In this document: positions 1 through 10,900 of the stretch, one piece after another | Position numbering within the stretch: the first letter of the stretch is position 1 | Layout of the letters: every line of letters starts with the position of its first letter | DNA from: Siphonodentalium dalli | Lineage: Eukaryota; Mollusca; Scaphopoda; Gadilida; Siphonodentaliidae | Reading direction: 5' to 3' | Assembly (NCBI GenBank): GCA_032622095.1 | Contig: CP136069.1 | Span: forward strand, 154,681,043-154,745,042 | Length of the DNA stretch: 64,000 bases | Notes under the pieces: model-generated | Database searches by the model: none | Told to the model about the DNA's origin: nothing | The model's input: only the letters and a program-made list of their open reading frames with translations | Position numbers and translations under genes: made by a program

Positions 1-830
1 TTATCGTGAGCCATTTTGAAATTGGCTTTGTAGTTATTTCTAGATGATTGTTGAGTATATTATAAACATCTTCTCCTTTTCGGGATTTGAGAAGAATTCT
101 AAATTCATTGGGTATGCTAGGTCTTTCAGAAAATGTGTGTTCTTGTATCTGAAGGGTTATGTGTTTCTTAACTTGTTTGTGTCATTAGCATAGTCATGAA
201 ATATGTTGTTATATCATACTTATCCTGGAGGGTTAAATGTGTATGGAATTCGCAGTTGTGATTGATCCGGTCTCCAATGAATAATATTCCTTGATTTCCA
301 GCTTTTGAAGTTGATTTGTTTTCCATTAAACATTATAACATCTTTATTCCATATACACTTCGAAAGGTAAATTTCAGTATTACAGTTTTTATAAAGAGCT
401 TTCTAATTTTACTCCATGCTCCCAACACATCGTTCCAGAATAGGATTGTTATGCTATTGGTCAGATCATTAATATATTTACAATCGTATAGCCAAAACAG
501 TGTGTCGTTCGAACCATGTTCGTTATATAAAGTTTGCCAACTTGTTTTGTTCATGAGTAATCGTCTCACTAGCTTACTCTTTAAGGAATTATTAAAGGCT
601 TGTATGCCTATCATCTTTAGTCCACCGAATGTGTATTGGTTGCACAATATAGCACGTTTTATTCGGTCAGTTTTTGAGTTCCATGTGAAATTACAACACA
701 TTGTAGTGATCTGTTTTATTATAGCTTGATTTGGGTTTGCAAGGGCCATTAACATGTGATGTATTTTTGGTAATAAGAGGGATTTTACTATCGTGAGTCT
801 GCCATTTGGAGTTATTTTTTGCTAGAATAA
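1..830 (-). pseudogene. LINE ORF2 C-terminal fragment (L1/Tx1-like)
   Basis: Read on the minus strand, an open frame at 755-333 and its upstream extension to about 830 contain the region that follows the RT domain in L1/Tx1-type ORF2. A segment reading LTIVKSLLLPKIHHMLMAL is followed by F-x-W-N-S-K, IKRAILC and GGLKMI motifs. The frame closes near 333. Similar sequence continues to position 1 in broken frames, for example the peptide IGDRINHNCEF near 265-235. No RT catalytic motifs are present, so this is a 5'-truncated, decayed insertion running off the window edge. The family is recognised from motif memory only; the clade is uncertain. Confidence 0.7.
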
Positions 831-1589
831 TTAATAATTTAACACAACACTACAATCACCAAATAGCTTATTGTCTTGGATCTATGGGATGAGGCTTCAT
901 TTGTATCATGATGTTGAGTTAGATATGTAATTGCATAATATATCATCATACCCCCATATATTATAATGAATATAGCAAACAAATATTCCCGCCCAATGAA
1001 AACAAATGTTGATATGCAGTGTTGTCCACTCAAGCAGGGAGCAATCAATTGGAATTTAGGCCACATTGTTATGATATGTGGTGGTCAGATTTAACTTGGT
1101 TATGAACCGATGACACAGAACCCATCCCAGCCCAATTTTTCATTGATCAACATCACATGACAATTCTCAAATATAGAAAATGATTTATGGGTAGTTGCCT
1201 TTCTAAATGAAAATAATCATTAAATTTCACGAATCAAGAATAACTAAGTCTCCTCTCATGATTTTCAGATATAATATCATGGATATATGAACTGCACATT
1301 TACAGAAGTTCTTGGTAACTGAAAATAGTACAATCTTAAATATTTTTCATGTCATACAAGTGAAGGAAGATATAATATCCAATGCTTCGATGGATCTTAA
1401 ATATTGTGTCACAATAATCGCTTGTACCAAATTTCACCAAATTGCTAATTTTCGTTTCAACATCGCCCGGTGCCGAGTGAACACATTTGACGACGCACGC
1501 GTTTCAATATTATTGGCAACGCGCGTCAATATGCCATCGCGCAGAAAGTAGTGTAATGGATCACAACTGCGTACTCGAAGATAACCGAA
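831..1589. other. AT-rich DNA without recognisable gene
   Basis: Only short frames occur here on either strand and none resembles a known domain. I see no strong splice pair or repeat. Confidence 0.5.
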
Positions 1590-4155
1590 AGTGCCCTGTG
1601 TGGGATCGGGGTATAATAGGCCTACCGCCCCACTGCGAGGGGTAAAATCCCCTAATGTGGCACCCCGTTTGATGTGGGTGCATCCCATGAAGTGTGGTGT
1701 AGGAGTCCTGCATGTACTAGGGCGGCGTATCGCGTAAGGCATCGACCTGCGGATACGACTTAGCTCATTGTCCTCTTTGGTCCTACACTTCTTCAAGACG
1801 GGTGGTTGAGTTGACCCGGCTCTCAATCAACCGGCTATTCAAGCCTCTCCACATTGTTTCAGATTCATTTATTGTTATATGTTGTATTGATCGCCTGATG
1901 TTTGAAGTATCGTTTTCTGGGGGGTTTTTTCACGTATGTTTCTGTTCTCTCCTACCTCTTTTGTGTTTGTCCTGGTGATTTTTGGGTGTTGAATCATGCA
2001 TTGTTCACGCCTGTCTCACTGTGGAGCGGTACCGAGAGGCAGCTATGTTCAGTGGCTAAACGGGTCACCGCTTTGACCCAATCAGAATTCGAAGGGTAGT
2101 CCACGGCGGCTGCTAGGCTAGTTGTCGATGTTTTGCTTTTTGTATGGAAACTCAAATAAAACAACAACGTATTGCTCGTAAGAATGGCGACTCTCCAAGT
2201 TCCAATGATGCCGTGGTATTCCCTCAGTACTTGGTTATTGGCTTTGACCCAAATGTAAAAAGATCTTCCATCTTTGTCATTGATAAAACGCTACAAAGCT
2301 TTGCTGCACAATAGAAAGTTCAATCTGATGCCCTGCTGTAATTAACAACTATTGCACAGACACCAGTGTTGATTACTCCTCAAAAGACATTGAACAGTAG
2401 CAAAGATGTATTGAGAACTCACGATATAGCTGATTCTTTATCAGAGATGTTGGCTGAGTTAGCACCACAGGGAGTTACAGGTTACACTGGTGTAAATATT
2501 TGCCATGTGCATCAGTACAAACGTTTTAGCGTTTACTGTTTACAATATAAATCCTAGGTAAAAATAATTCTTTAAATCTGAAAGATTGACATTTGAGAAA
2601 ACTTTTAATGCAAAAAATATCATGCCCGTCTAGCAGGGAATTCGCCTTTAAATCTTGTGTTTTCGTAACTAGTGTCAGAACCGCACTAAAAAATAATGTT
2701 ATATTTCAGACCACACCACAAAATTCAAACTTCACTACAAATGGTTAATTCCTGTGCCAATGGCCATTTTACCTATGGTAAATCGCAGGGAAGAGGTGTG
2801 GTGATTTTTGTGTGTTCAAAAAACACACATTGACCAATCAGAGCCCAGTGTCATTTTATTCTGTCCTATATATTCCTCCTGCATCCGCTAGATGTCACTC
2901 CGTAACCTATCTACACCAGCGTAACCTACAGAAGTCCGTAGATTTACGAATACAGTTGATGGTCATAAAGTTCAGTTTAAAAGTTATCTTCTTACCTTCA
3001 ATCGATGCGAACATCCACCGACATTGAAGTTTGGCTATATGAAGATGGATTTAATTACATATGTTCCAGACCCATTGCGATGTTTCAAATGTCAGGGGTA
3101 TGGCCATGGCTAGGAACATTGTACAAGTAAAGTGCACGATGTTCTATTTCTGGTTATGATAATAAGGATTGTACGAGTCTTAAGAAATGTTCAAACTGTC
3201 ATGGTTCACATGATGCAATGGATCGTTCGTGTTCCATTTGGTACTATGAATTCTAGATCAACGATGTAAAACTGAGAAACATTTGTCATATATAGATGCT
3301 AAGAAAATAGTTGGTTCTCGAACATCCGTTCCACATGTCACATACTCAGCAATCCTACCTAAAAAGTGTGTTGATGCCAGCACTCAGACAAAGAGTCAAA
3401 CCAAACTCAAAAGTACCTTTATATCACTCGCAACACAAGTTGAGGTGACTGATATTATTCCTGTTTGAGAATCTGAAGCGTAGATTCTGTCGTTCATACA
3501 TTCGCCCTAAACAATCTATGCAAGTTGATCCTATTGTATTAAAAAGAAAAATCTCCTGTTGCTTCGACACCCAGATCGCCAAAATTACTCAGAAAGAGAG
3601 GTACATATTTGAGCTTTCAACATTTGACCAAATGATTGAAGAGAAACGGTTAACTCTCAAAGACAAGAAATACTATTTGTGGGGCGATGCTGTCGGTTTG
3701 GGTGAAGGGTGACCTTCTGTCTCACCCACCTGACCATCAGCTTGACACATTGATAGAGGTTCATGGGCGATTCATCAAATATTGTAAATACCTTATCATT
3801 GCAAAATCTGATTTTAAAAGCTACTTTACATATTTCGGTGTGGATCCTTGGTAAATTTCGTGTTCTTTAGTTGCTATTTATTATCTATTTTAGTATTACT
3901 TTTATACGGTTTATGGTATGATTGCACAGTAGTCAGTTCTTGAATTTATACTCCTGACTCCAAGTGGAACCATTCCTCTTGGGTGCTTTTTTTTTTACAA
4001 AGCTCATCATTGCATTGTTTTAATCTAATCCACTGTCTGGTTTGTCTGCACAGTTGCTTCGCTGCGATCCTTTTTGATATATGATTCTGTTCGTATCGTG
4101 ATATGGCCTAGCGGCTAAATTTTAAACGACGTTAAACCTTCAATCAATCAATCAA
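1590..4155 (+). mobile_element. LINE remnant: 5' UTR, ORF1, 3' tail (ORF2 missing)
   Basis: A G/C-rich leader (about 1590-1850) is followed by an ORF1 relic (about 2170-3720), a short 3' UTR and a 3' end of CAAT repeats at 4140-4155. No reverse transcriptase lies between ORF1 and the tail, so the copy has lost ORF2. The 59 bases before and including the CAAT repeat closely resemble the end of the SINE at 56699-57008, which suggests a LINE/SINE tail partnership. The 5' limit is approximate. Confidence 0.65.
2170..3715 (+). pseudogene. LINE ORF1 (gag-like, CCHC zinc knuckle), broken
   Basis: Pieces of a Jockey/CR1-type ORF1 protein appear in order but in different frames. They are FPQYLVIGFDP near 2219; TPQKTLNSSKDVLR near 2375 with a trailing QGVTG; a zinc knuckle RCFKCQGYGHG followed by EHC near 3078-3125 with a stop inside it; then KKCSNCHGSHDAMDRSC near 3184-3235; and ARKIV-like plus VTYSAILP motifs at 3296-3355. 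The product would be an RNA-binding nucleocapsid-like protein of the retrotransposition particle. About 400 bp of unrelated AT-rich DNA (roughly 2500-2900) interrupts it. In-frame stops and frame changes make it non-functional. Confidence 0.65.
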
Positions 4156-4197
4156 CTGAAAGTTGTTTTCAAGCTACAGTCGCCACCGATTGATATG

Positions 4198-4368
4198 CAG
4201 TTCGCGTTATTGTAAACTAACAACATTTTACAAGATGACATGAATTGAATTATAACACATTTATTGACTCATTGGGTGTTATCATTCAATTCATGTCATC
4301 TTATAACTTGACCAAGACTCATACGGCTATACATACACATCAACATTTTACAATAACGCGTAAACTGC
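4198..4368. repeat. Fold-back repeat (nested inverted arms)
   Basis: An outer pair (4198-4216 with 4348-4368) and an inner pair (4229-4259 with 4276-4306) of inverted arms can fold into one long interrupted hairpin. No coding capacity. It begins just after the LINE tail. Confidence 0.6.
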
Positions 4369-4403
4369 TGTCTATATATGTATAAGAATGATGCTCTAAA
4401 TCA

Positions 4404-4772
4404 CCTAATACGCACACGATTAGATAGTTAAAGATACGTAATCGGGGTTCATGATTATATAGCGATTTAAATTCAAACGTAGTAACAGGCATAAGTAGGA
4501 TTAAATTTCAAAATTAGTATCCTGAATTAATCGGAAGGGTGATAACTCTATATAGAACATTAATTGACGAAATAGCGGAGATTTGTATAAAGCATTTATA
4601 AAACCACAAGTGATCAACTTTCATCTGAAACTCCGTTATTTTACAATAATCCTAGCCTCAACCTATAAACTCGAGGCGCGACACGGCACCTGTTACTGCG
4701 ATTGCATATAAATCGCTATCTAATCGTGAACCCGGTTAAGTATCTTTCACTATCTAATCGTGTGCGTATTGG
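4404..4772. mobile_element. MITE-like element with ~68-bp inverted ends
   Basis: The arm at 4404-4471 is the reverse complement of 4705-4772 with a few mismatches, including the shared word ACGCACACGATTAGATAG. The 230-bp centre has no frame of note. The target-site duplication is not clear. Confidence 0.6.
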
Positions 4773-5640
4773 CTGTCTAAATATATGTTGTACTTTATAT
4801 CGTTGATAAATTACGGCCCTGACAGCCTAAAGTTTTGGGTGAAGAGTGATATTGTAATTATGTTGCTTTGTGCGTTGTCTTGCTGTCTTTTTCCGGAAAA
4901 TTATTTCGTAAGTTTCCGGCCCTGCATGTGTGACGTTGTGGATGGGATGCTATGGGCACCAGTATTGGAATCACTGAACTAAATGGTTTCCCATAGGCGA
5001 CAGTGTTAACGTTTCGGCCAAATTCACCGAATTGAAGCCTGCATGCCATACCAGTGATGTTTACCTAGCTAGATTGACACCAGTTGATCACGAAAATGCA
5101 TGAAAAATCATAGGTCATGTGTTTACTTTTTAAAATAAATCCCCAAGTGTACGACAGGGCTATCACACAGCCAAATTTGATCTGGAAAAACCCAGACCTA
5201 CAGCAGCTAGCTTAAATAAATTTCCCGCTCACAAAAATCCATTCATTCACCAGTTTAAATTATTTAGATATGATGTACAAATCAAATAAACGCGATGTCA
5301 TCCTTTAATAACGTGTCGCATGTATCAGGTGAAGGTCATTATTCAGTTACCTTCACCTTTAGCATTCCACGGTGTACTCGCTCCCCGACTCTAGAACACA
5401 ATTAGCTCCCTGATTCCTATAGATAAAGCCGTGTTCGTTTACTATGAGTTGATACGAGGAGTCTGTCGGTGTGGTTTGAAGATGCCAAAGTGGATCCCTC
5501 TGAGTTTATGTATAGACGGTGTCACGGCACCACAATTAATAACAACATAATTGCCAATAGAAAATTTAACCATATAGAATGTTTGGTTACTTTTTAAAGA
5601 CAAACCGGGTGTCAATTTAGTAAATCAGCGCAACTAGATC
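4773..5640. other. Intergenic DNA, possible upstream exons not identified
   Basis: No domain, repeat or convincing splice pair is seen. The 5' exon(s) of the gene that starts in this window at 5981 could lie here or further upstream. Confidence 0.4.
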
Positions 5641-5649
5641 AGTGAAAAC

Positions 5650-5941
5650 TCAAGCATTATCCAATATGGAAGAATGTGACAATCATCTACTATTGCCAAG
5701 AATTCCAACCATAAATAAAAATTTAAACAAATTCGCAGTTGTATAATACTTCTTTACTCGCGGCACCCACTGCTTATAATCCATATACCGGAATGATGTG
5801 TTGTGATGCCCCATTTGGGGAATAACATTTGTGATAATAACACATTGAGCAACATAACTCTCTATTCTCAAAAAATGTCTACATCAGATGGTTCTACACC
5901 ACTTTAACATGCATGTCAACGCCGGGTCACCCTGCTAGTAT
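5650..5941 (-). mobile_element. Copy of the ACTAGCAGGG-starting interspersed repeat
   Basis: On the minus strand the segment begins CTAGCAGGGTGACCCGGCGT at 5940 and continues with sequence homologous to the starts of the repeats at 62455 (+) and 60454 (-), including a GAATAGAGA word and a region reading GGCATCACAACACATC. It ends diffusely near 5650. It sits immediately upstream of the acceptor at 5980. Confidence 0.55.
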
Positions 5942-5980
5942 ATCATATAGACAGCTAACATCAGAATCGCACTTTTGCAG

Positions 5981-8655
5981 CCATAATATGTACGACCGGC
6001 CGAGATTCAATGGAGGAGACCGGTACTGGAATATATATACAGAATGGAACAAACCCGATTCGGGACTCCATCACGTTCCCGAAGGACGAGTCAAACATCG
6101 GAACGACTGAATTTGGCGGCGGCAAATGTTTCCCATTCATGGGTAAGTACGAGTTAACGGGTGATTATATTTCTGAGTGTGAATGTTTGGGGACAAGATC
6201 CTGTCTAGCAAGTATTCTTGCAATAATTCTTTAAAATCAATTCTTCAACAACAACAAAAACGCTCTTACAAGTATAATTGACATACAATTGTTGCTGTAT
6301 CTTGTCCCGAGATCTGGATGCATGTTATTTATGGGTTGGAAACGGAGACGACAATAAGCTATGAGCTTTTGTTGGTCGTTCCGCCCACTTAGGAAGATGA
6401 TACCCAATATTTCTTAAGATGGTAATATGTATATACAAGATCAAATTGGTACCATGCCGTCTCATGAATACCTCACGAAGACAGAATGGGGCCAATATCT
6501 TGTATCTTGTCATTGCTATTTTGTTGGATATTTAGCGCCTGATTTTAATTTTTCGCAGAGGAGTGAGACAACAAGCGCTATTTATATTTACCATATCAGG
6601 AATATACCAACATAGATCGCTTTTTTATTGTTGCGTGTTGAAGAAATGTCTAAATGCTGTGACTCAAATGAATCTTCCTCTGACATATAAACAGGTCAGG
6701 TACATCCTAATTTCAACTATTATATTTACATTTAACTATAATAGTTCAATACGGATATTGCCGTTTTGTGATTTTGATAAAAGAGGGATAATCCAAAATC
6801 ACATTTTAGAAAACTGTTTGAAAATCAGCGTCGCATTAATGCGGTACCGTGTGACAAAATAACATGTCGCGCGACCCTTGCGAATTCTTAATGTCGCGCG
6901 ACCCATGCCAATTCTTAAATGTCGCGCGACCCATGCGATTTTTTAATGTCGCGCGATCCATGTGAATTCTCAATGTCGCGTGACCCATGCGAATTCTTAA
7001 TGTCGCGCGACCCATGCGAATTCTTAATGTCGCGCGACCCATGCGAATTCTTAATGTCGCGCGACCCATGCGAATTCTTAATGTCGCGCGACCCATGCGA
7101 ATTCTAAATGTCGCGTGACCCATGTAATTCTAGAATGGTACATGCTAAGGAAGTCAAATAGCATTAAATTGGTCTAACTACTGTTATGGAGGAGCGATTG
7201 AGTCGTCAAGTTAATGTCATTTAGAAATACATACTTGTGCCATTATTAAATAAAATAAGCAAAAGATTGCAAAACGAATTTTATCTGCATGGAGACCCTT
7301 CATTTGCTGCAATATTGTTAACATTGCAATTTGGCTATATATGTACTGGGGTTCGCGATCCCAAAGTTCCACACGAACAGTGAAATATTGTATTTGGCAC
7401 TGTCAAATTCGGCTATAATAGTTAAATATAACTATAATAGTTGAATTCATGATGTGCCTGACCTGATAAAGTGAACACAAGAGTATTTAACGTATTAGGG
7501 ACATAACCGCATTTGGGATGTTACACAAAATATCGCAATCTCACTGGTAACCCTAAATTGATTCTCCCATTAGTTATACAATTATAAATCGGATTGTTCT
7601 ACTTTTCATTTGCGGGGTGGGGGGACCAGGATAAATTTTACCAAACGACAGTTGACAAAATACCAATTCTGAAGGATTCATATTAATTGATGGGAAATGT
7701 TAAGACAATAAGTTCAATATATATGGTCGTTTATTGAACTTATTATCTGAACATTTCCAAAAGGAACTTCTCGTCAATGAGTATACAGTATAGAAAGGGT
7801 TAAAACCGCCATTGGCTTTAACCCTTTAATGACGGGAATTGCGCTGGTGCAGCATTAAAAATCCTACATCTTATATACGATAATTTCCGCCTCGCATATA
7901 TAAGAGAATACACTGGCTTACAATATAATACAATGTCAAGGTAGGTTGTGTTAGGCCAATATATTCTCTTATACATGTATATGTGCGGCTCCCTATTGGA
8001 GACTCGCATATTTAAGAGAATGCATTGGCACAGTGTTTTCGAAAAAAATAAAGGAAGCTCCAGTCATGAAAGGGTTAAATAGCTTTGTTAATAGTGTAAC
8101 GATACTATTGTTCTTCTATTCTATTCCAGGTAACCATTATTGGTGGAACCTACAGAGGAACATGGATTGCAGATCGTTCTTCCCTGCATTCGTTCTGTAT
8201 AACAACGGCAAGCTAAACGCTTTCGGATTCGCGTTCCCCGCCAACGCCGTCTCAAACAGATTCGAACACCCCTCAACAACTGGGCTGTCGGTGAGAAAAA
8301 ATAGACATTTAAAGATACACTTAATTTTCGAATCCCCCGATCACATAACTATACAACAAATTCCATATTATATTCCATTTGAAAGAGGAAGCTCCTAAAC
8401 ATTGTATTATCCACTTATCCGGTCGAATAAACTATGCACATGTTGTTTTTTTCAAGCTACCGACGTCTGTTCTGTGCTTAAGTTCGATCTGGTCTGTACT
8501 GACAGTCTATTATTCTGAATGGAAGGGGAATAACTCTATCTCTTAGTTGTGAATTATGATGGATTCTGAGGTAATTATCGGGTGAAGTCTTGGTATGAAT
8601 CTGAGAATCTCTGTCACTTGGTTGACACTCCTAGGCCTCCACTGTTCCGTATTCT

Positions 8656-8719
<64 letters not shown>

Positions 8720-10598
8720 TATTTGCATGGTTCTATCTCTTTCAAATGGTATATGCTATGGAATATGTTGTATATAATGAAATCTGGGCATTCGAAAATT
8801 AAGTGGGCCTCAATCAATTCAGTCGGGCTATAGTATATCTGGGACGGTGCCGCTTTAAATGACAGAAGAATGATGTACCCTTATTAAAACAGAATGATGT
8901 ACCCTTATTAAAACAGAATGATGTACCCTTATTAAAACAGGGAAAGTAAACACGTTGGTCATACGTGAACTCACACACCGGGTGAGAGACTCGCACAACG
9001 GGACAATGTTGCGATTTTTTGTCGACACACCTCAGAAAGTCGTTGGGTATTAAACAAATACAACTTATCTTTCCTACCAGATGCGTTTGGGACATATTGG
9101 GAGATTTCTATCTATGGAATGCATTCTTACATTTGCATAAATTATGTATCATATTGTGAAAAACATATTCGAAATACTAATTTCATTAATTTCTCTCTCT
9201 TTTACGATTTTCATCGTTTATACGTGGCTTTCTGATCACTCTCAGAGAGTATTCATATATATTAGCATCTTGGCTCTCTCACGTGTGAAAATAACTAGAT
9301 GAAACCTGGACAAATAGTGTGTGTTTTGAATGTCGGTATTCTCATGTCGCAAACTCCAACAACGGGTTTGAAGACCACGCTCTTATAGGGTGATCGAATT
9401 GAGTATGCACCAAGTACACCGGGTAAATGTAGGTTAGTTTCCATTATTGCACTAATTTTTGCATTAAGAGAGAACACAACGAAAGTCCGATTTTCTGTAT
9501 TGATTGACAGTTTGTTACAACAACATCATTCAAATAATTGTTTCAGTTCGGTAGTTGATGCTTTTATTTATAATGTTTTCTTATTAGCCAGATGAATATA
9601 GGGTGGTATTATTAGCAAATGAAAGCAAATTAATTTGCGTACATTGGGACATATCGTTTACACAGAGGAGAAAATTGTTGGACCAAGAACTGACCCATGG
9701 CACGCCACATGTTATCCTTTTTAAGGCAGAAGTATGGCCTTGACAGTCAACATATTGTTTTCTACCTGTTAGATAACTTCTAAACCATTCTTTAGAAACT
9801 CCTCGAATTCCGTAATGTTCTATAGATTTTCCAATAAAATTTCATGACTGATTGTATCAAATGCTTTAGACAAGTCTGTGAACATAGCTAATGTTGAGTC
9901 CTTAGTTGGTTTATCGTTATTTTAAAAATACGCTCTTTAAAAAATCGTCAGTTGTGGCTTGCACCCCACAAATTACTCAAACAAAAGATCGCAACCCACA
10001 AGTATTATCTGACCAGTGCGGTCACCCCACAACTATACTCTGACCAGTACGTCCGTCCGTCAGTTAGCATTTTTTGGTTCTCTATCGATAACTCCAGTTT
10101 GGATTATTTTATCTGAACCAAAGTTGGTATGTGTATTTTCCAGCTAACGATACAGACCCCGTTCGAATATGGGTTCCGTCCAATTATTTTTACATGAGTT
10201 ACGGCCCTTTTTCAACTTATAATTTGACCGATTTCATAACATTTCGGTTTCCGACCGATAACACCAGTTTTGATTATATGATCTGAACCAAATCTGGTAT
10301 GTGTATTTCCCAGCTAAAACTACAGGCCAATTTTGAATATAGCTTCTGTCATAATTATTTTCACATGAGTTACGGCCCCGTCTCCTCCATTCACCCACAT
10401 ATCATTTGTACATATGGGATGCTTGTCGATTCTGGCTCTCATTTGATCTTTGTCCTCTCTTTTGCCTCTCTAGCCCATTCATATCTTGTCTCATTTCAGA
10501 TGTTCCTGAGACCACGACCGACTTGTTTGAATGATGTCGGCACACTCTCTACGATGCACGTATACATGACGGACTCACCAAGGAGAAATAATTGCTGA
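5981..10598 (+). CDS. Three-exon gene, unrecognised protein (3' part)
   Basis: Exons are 5981-6142, 8130-8290 and 10500-10598. Each has canonical borders: acceptors TTTTGCAG, CTATTCCAG and CATTTCAG; donors GTAAGT at 6143 and GTGAGA at 8291. Phases agree: exon A ends with one base of a codon, exon B supplies the other two and ends at phase 0, and exon C is in frame to TGA at 10596-10598. The joined frame encodes about 140 residues without a stop. It contains GGGKCFPFMG across the first junction, then NHYWWNLQRNMDC, FVLYNNGKLNAFGFAFP, and a C-terminal CLNDVGTLSTMHVYMTD ending in Cys. Conserved-looking Trp, Cys and Gly residues suggest a folded extracellular-type domain, but I do not recognise the family. 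Exon A starts at phase 1, so at least one 5' exon is missing. The introns hold a 27-bp tandem array, MITEs, an AT microsatellite and an RT relic. A paralogous last exon lies at 61636-61734 (-). Confidence 0.72.
6864..7132. repeat. 27-bp tandem array, 10 copies
   Basis: Ten units start at 6864, 6891, 6919, 6946, 6973, 7000, 7027, 7054, 7081 and 7108. Each unit contains the 10-bp palindrome GTCGCGCGAC and most contain GAATTC. Central units are identical while edge units diverge. The 27-bp period keeps reading frames open on both strands, which explains the spurious ORFs. It lies inside the first visible intron of the three-exon gene. Confidence 0.95.
7133..7690. other. Intron DNA, no feature
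   Basis: AT-rich sequence with a few repeated short words such as AACTATAATAGTT, which also occurs before the 27-bp array near 6735. No gene signal. Confidence 0.4.
7692..7799. mobile_element. Decayed TTAA-type MITE (right end)
   Basis: Inverted arms around 7692-7717 and 7733-7760 are followed by GTATAGAAAGGG and TTAA at 7800-7803. The same right end is seen at 44630-44671 and 61049-61271. The left end is degraded. Confidence 0.5.
7822..8074. mobile_element. TTAA-flanked MITE, family M1 (complete)
   Basis: It starts CCCTTTAATGACGGGA and ends TCATGAAAGGG, bounded by TTAA at 7818-7821 and 8075-8078. TTAA flanks with CCC...GGG tips are the hallmark of piggyBac-type elements, so I infer a piggyBac-derived MITE. 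The interior holds the family's conserved GCTGGTGCAGCATTAAA and opposed copies of the AAGAGAATGCATTGGC / TATATGCGAG words, which pair into hairpins. The right end lies 55 bp upstream of the exon at 8130. Confidence 0.8.
8659..8713. repeat. (AT)n microsatellite
   Basis: A nearly pure run of AT dinucleotides. Opposite-strand frames reading Ile-Tyr repeats are artefacts of it. Confidence 0.97.
8866..8940. repeat. 24-bp tandem repeat, 3 copies
   Basis: Three near-identical copies of a unit containing AATGATGTACCCTTATTAAA in head-to-tail order. Confidence 0.9.
9290..9930 (-). pseudogene. LINE reverse transcriptase fragment (CR1/Jockey-like)
   Basis: Minus-strand translation in shifting frames gives LAMFTDLSKAFDTISHEILL (RT motif A), then GVSKEWFRSYLTGRKQYV-like sequence, CGVPxGSVLGPxIF (motif B), and NLLSFANNTTLYSS, where the catalytic motif C (usually FADDT) reads FANNT. 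The loss of both Asp residues plus several frameshifts show it is dead. Sequence downstream to about 9290 may be the rest of the palm/thumb. It lies in the second visible intron of the three-exon gene, in opposite orientation. Confidence 0.75.
10074..10390. repeat. Two-copy ~172-bp direct repeat
   Basis: 10074-10212 and 10246-10380 match in order: a GATAACNCCAGTTTNGATTAT block, then ATCTGAACCAAA, TGGTATGTGTATTT, CCAGCTAA, and finally ACATGAGTTACGGCCC. The copies are moderately diverged. It probably belongs to a transposon end, which I could not identify. Confidence 0.7.
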
Positions 10599-10710
10599 AC
10601 ACACTAACAGTAGACATAGGAATGGTTTATTATTAATTTGGAGTGGTCAACACATATAAGCAGATGACAGATAAATAAAAGTACAGGAGAAAAGAACGGA
10701 AGTATAGAAC

Positions 10711-10900
10711 AGTATAACCCATAGGGAGCCTCGCATATATAAGAGAATGCATTGGCCTAACAATATTTACCTTGACCGGGTAAGCCAGAGCATTATCATA
10801 TATATTCGATACTCCCAATGGGAGACTCGCATATATGAGGTTGTACTGGCATGCAAAGGATATTTAATGCTGCACCAGCGCAGCTCCCGTCACAAAAGGG
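10711..10900 (-). mobile_element. TTAA MITE family M1, truncated copy
   Basis: In reverse orientation it carries the M1 words TAAGAGAATGCATTGGCC, GCATTATCATATAT and TTAATGCTGCACCAGCGC, ending CACAAAAGGG then TTAG at 10901. The opposite end is cut near 10711. It starts just after the last exon of the three-exon gene. Confidence 0.7.

Noticed and set aside
1434-1826. 130-codon minus-strand frame
   Set aside because: It overlaps the G/C-rich LINE leader and has no recognisable domain. No splice or start evidence.
6836-7123. Frames encoding repeated MSRDPCEFL and MGRATLRIR peptides
   Set aside because: Produced by the 27-bp tandem array, whose period is a multiple of three.
8543-8833. Ile-Tyr-rich peptides
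   Set aside because: Translation of an AT microsatellite.
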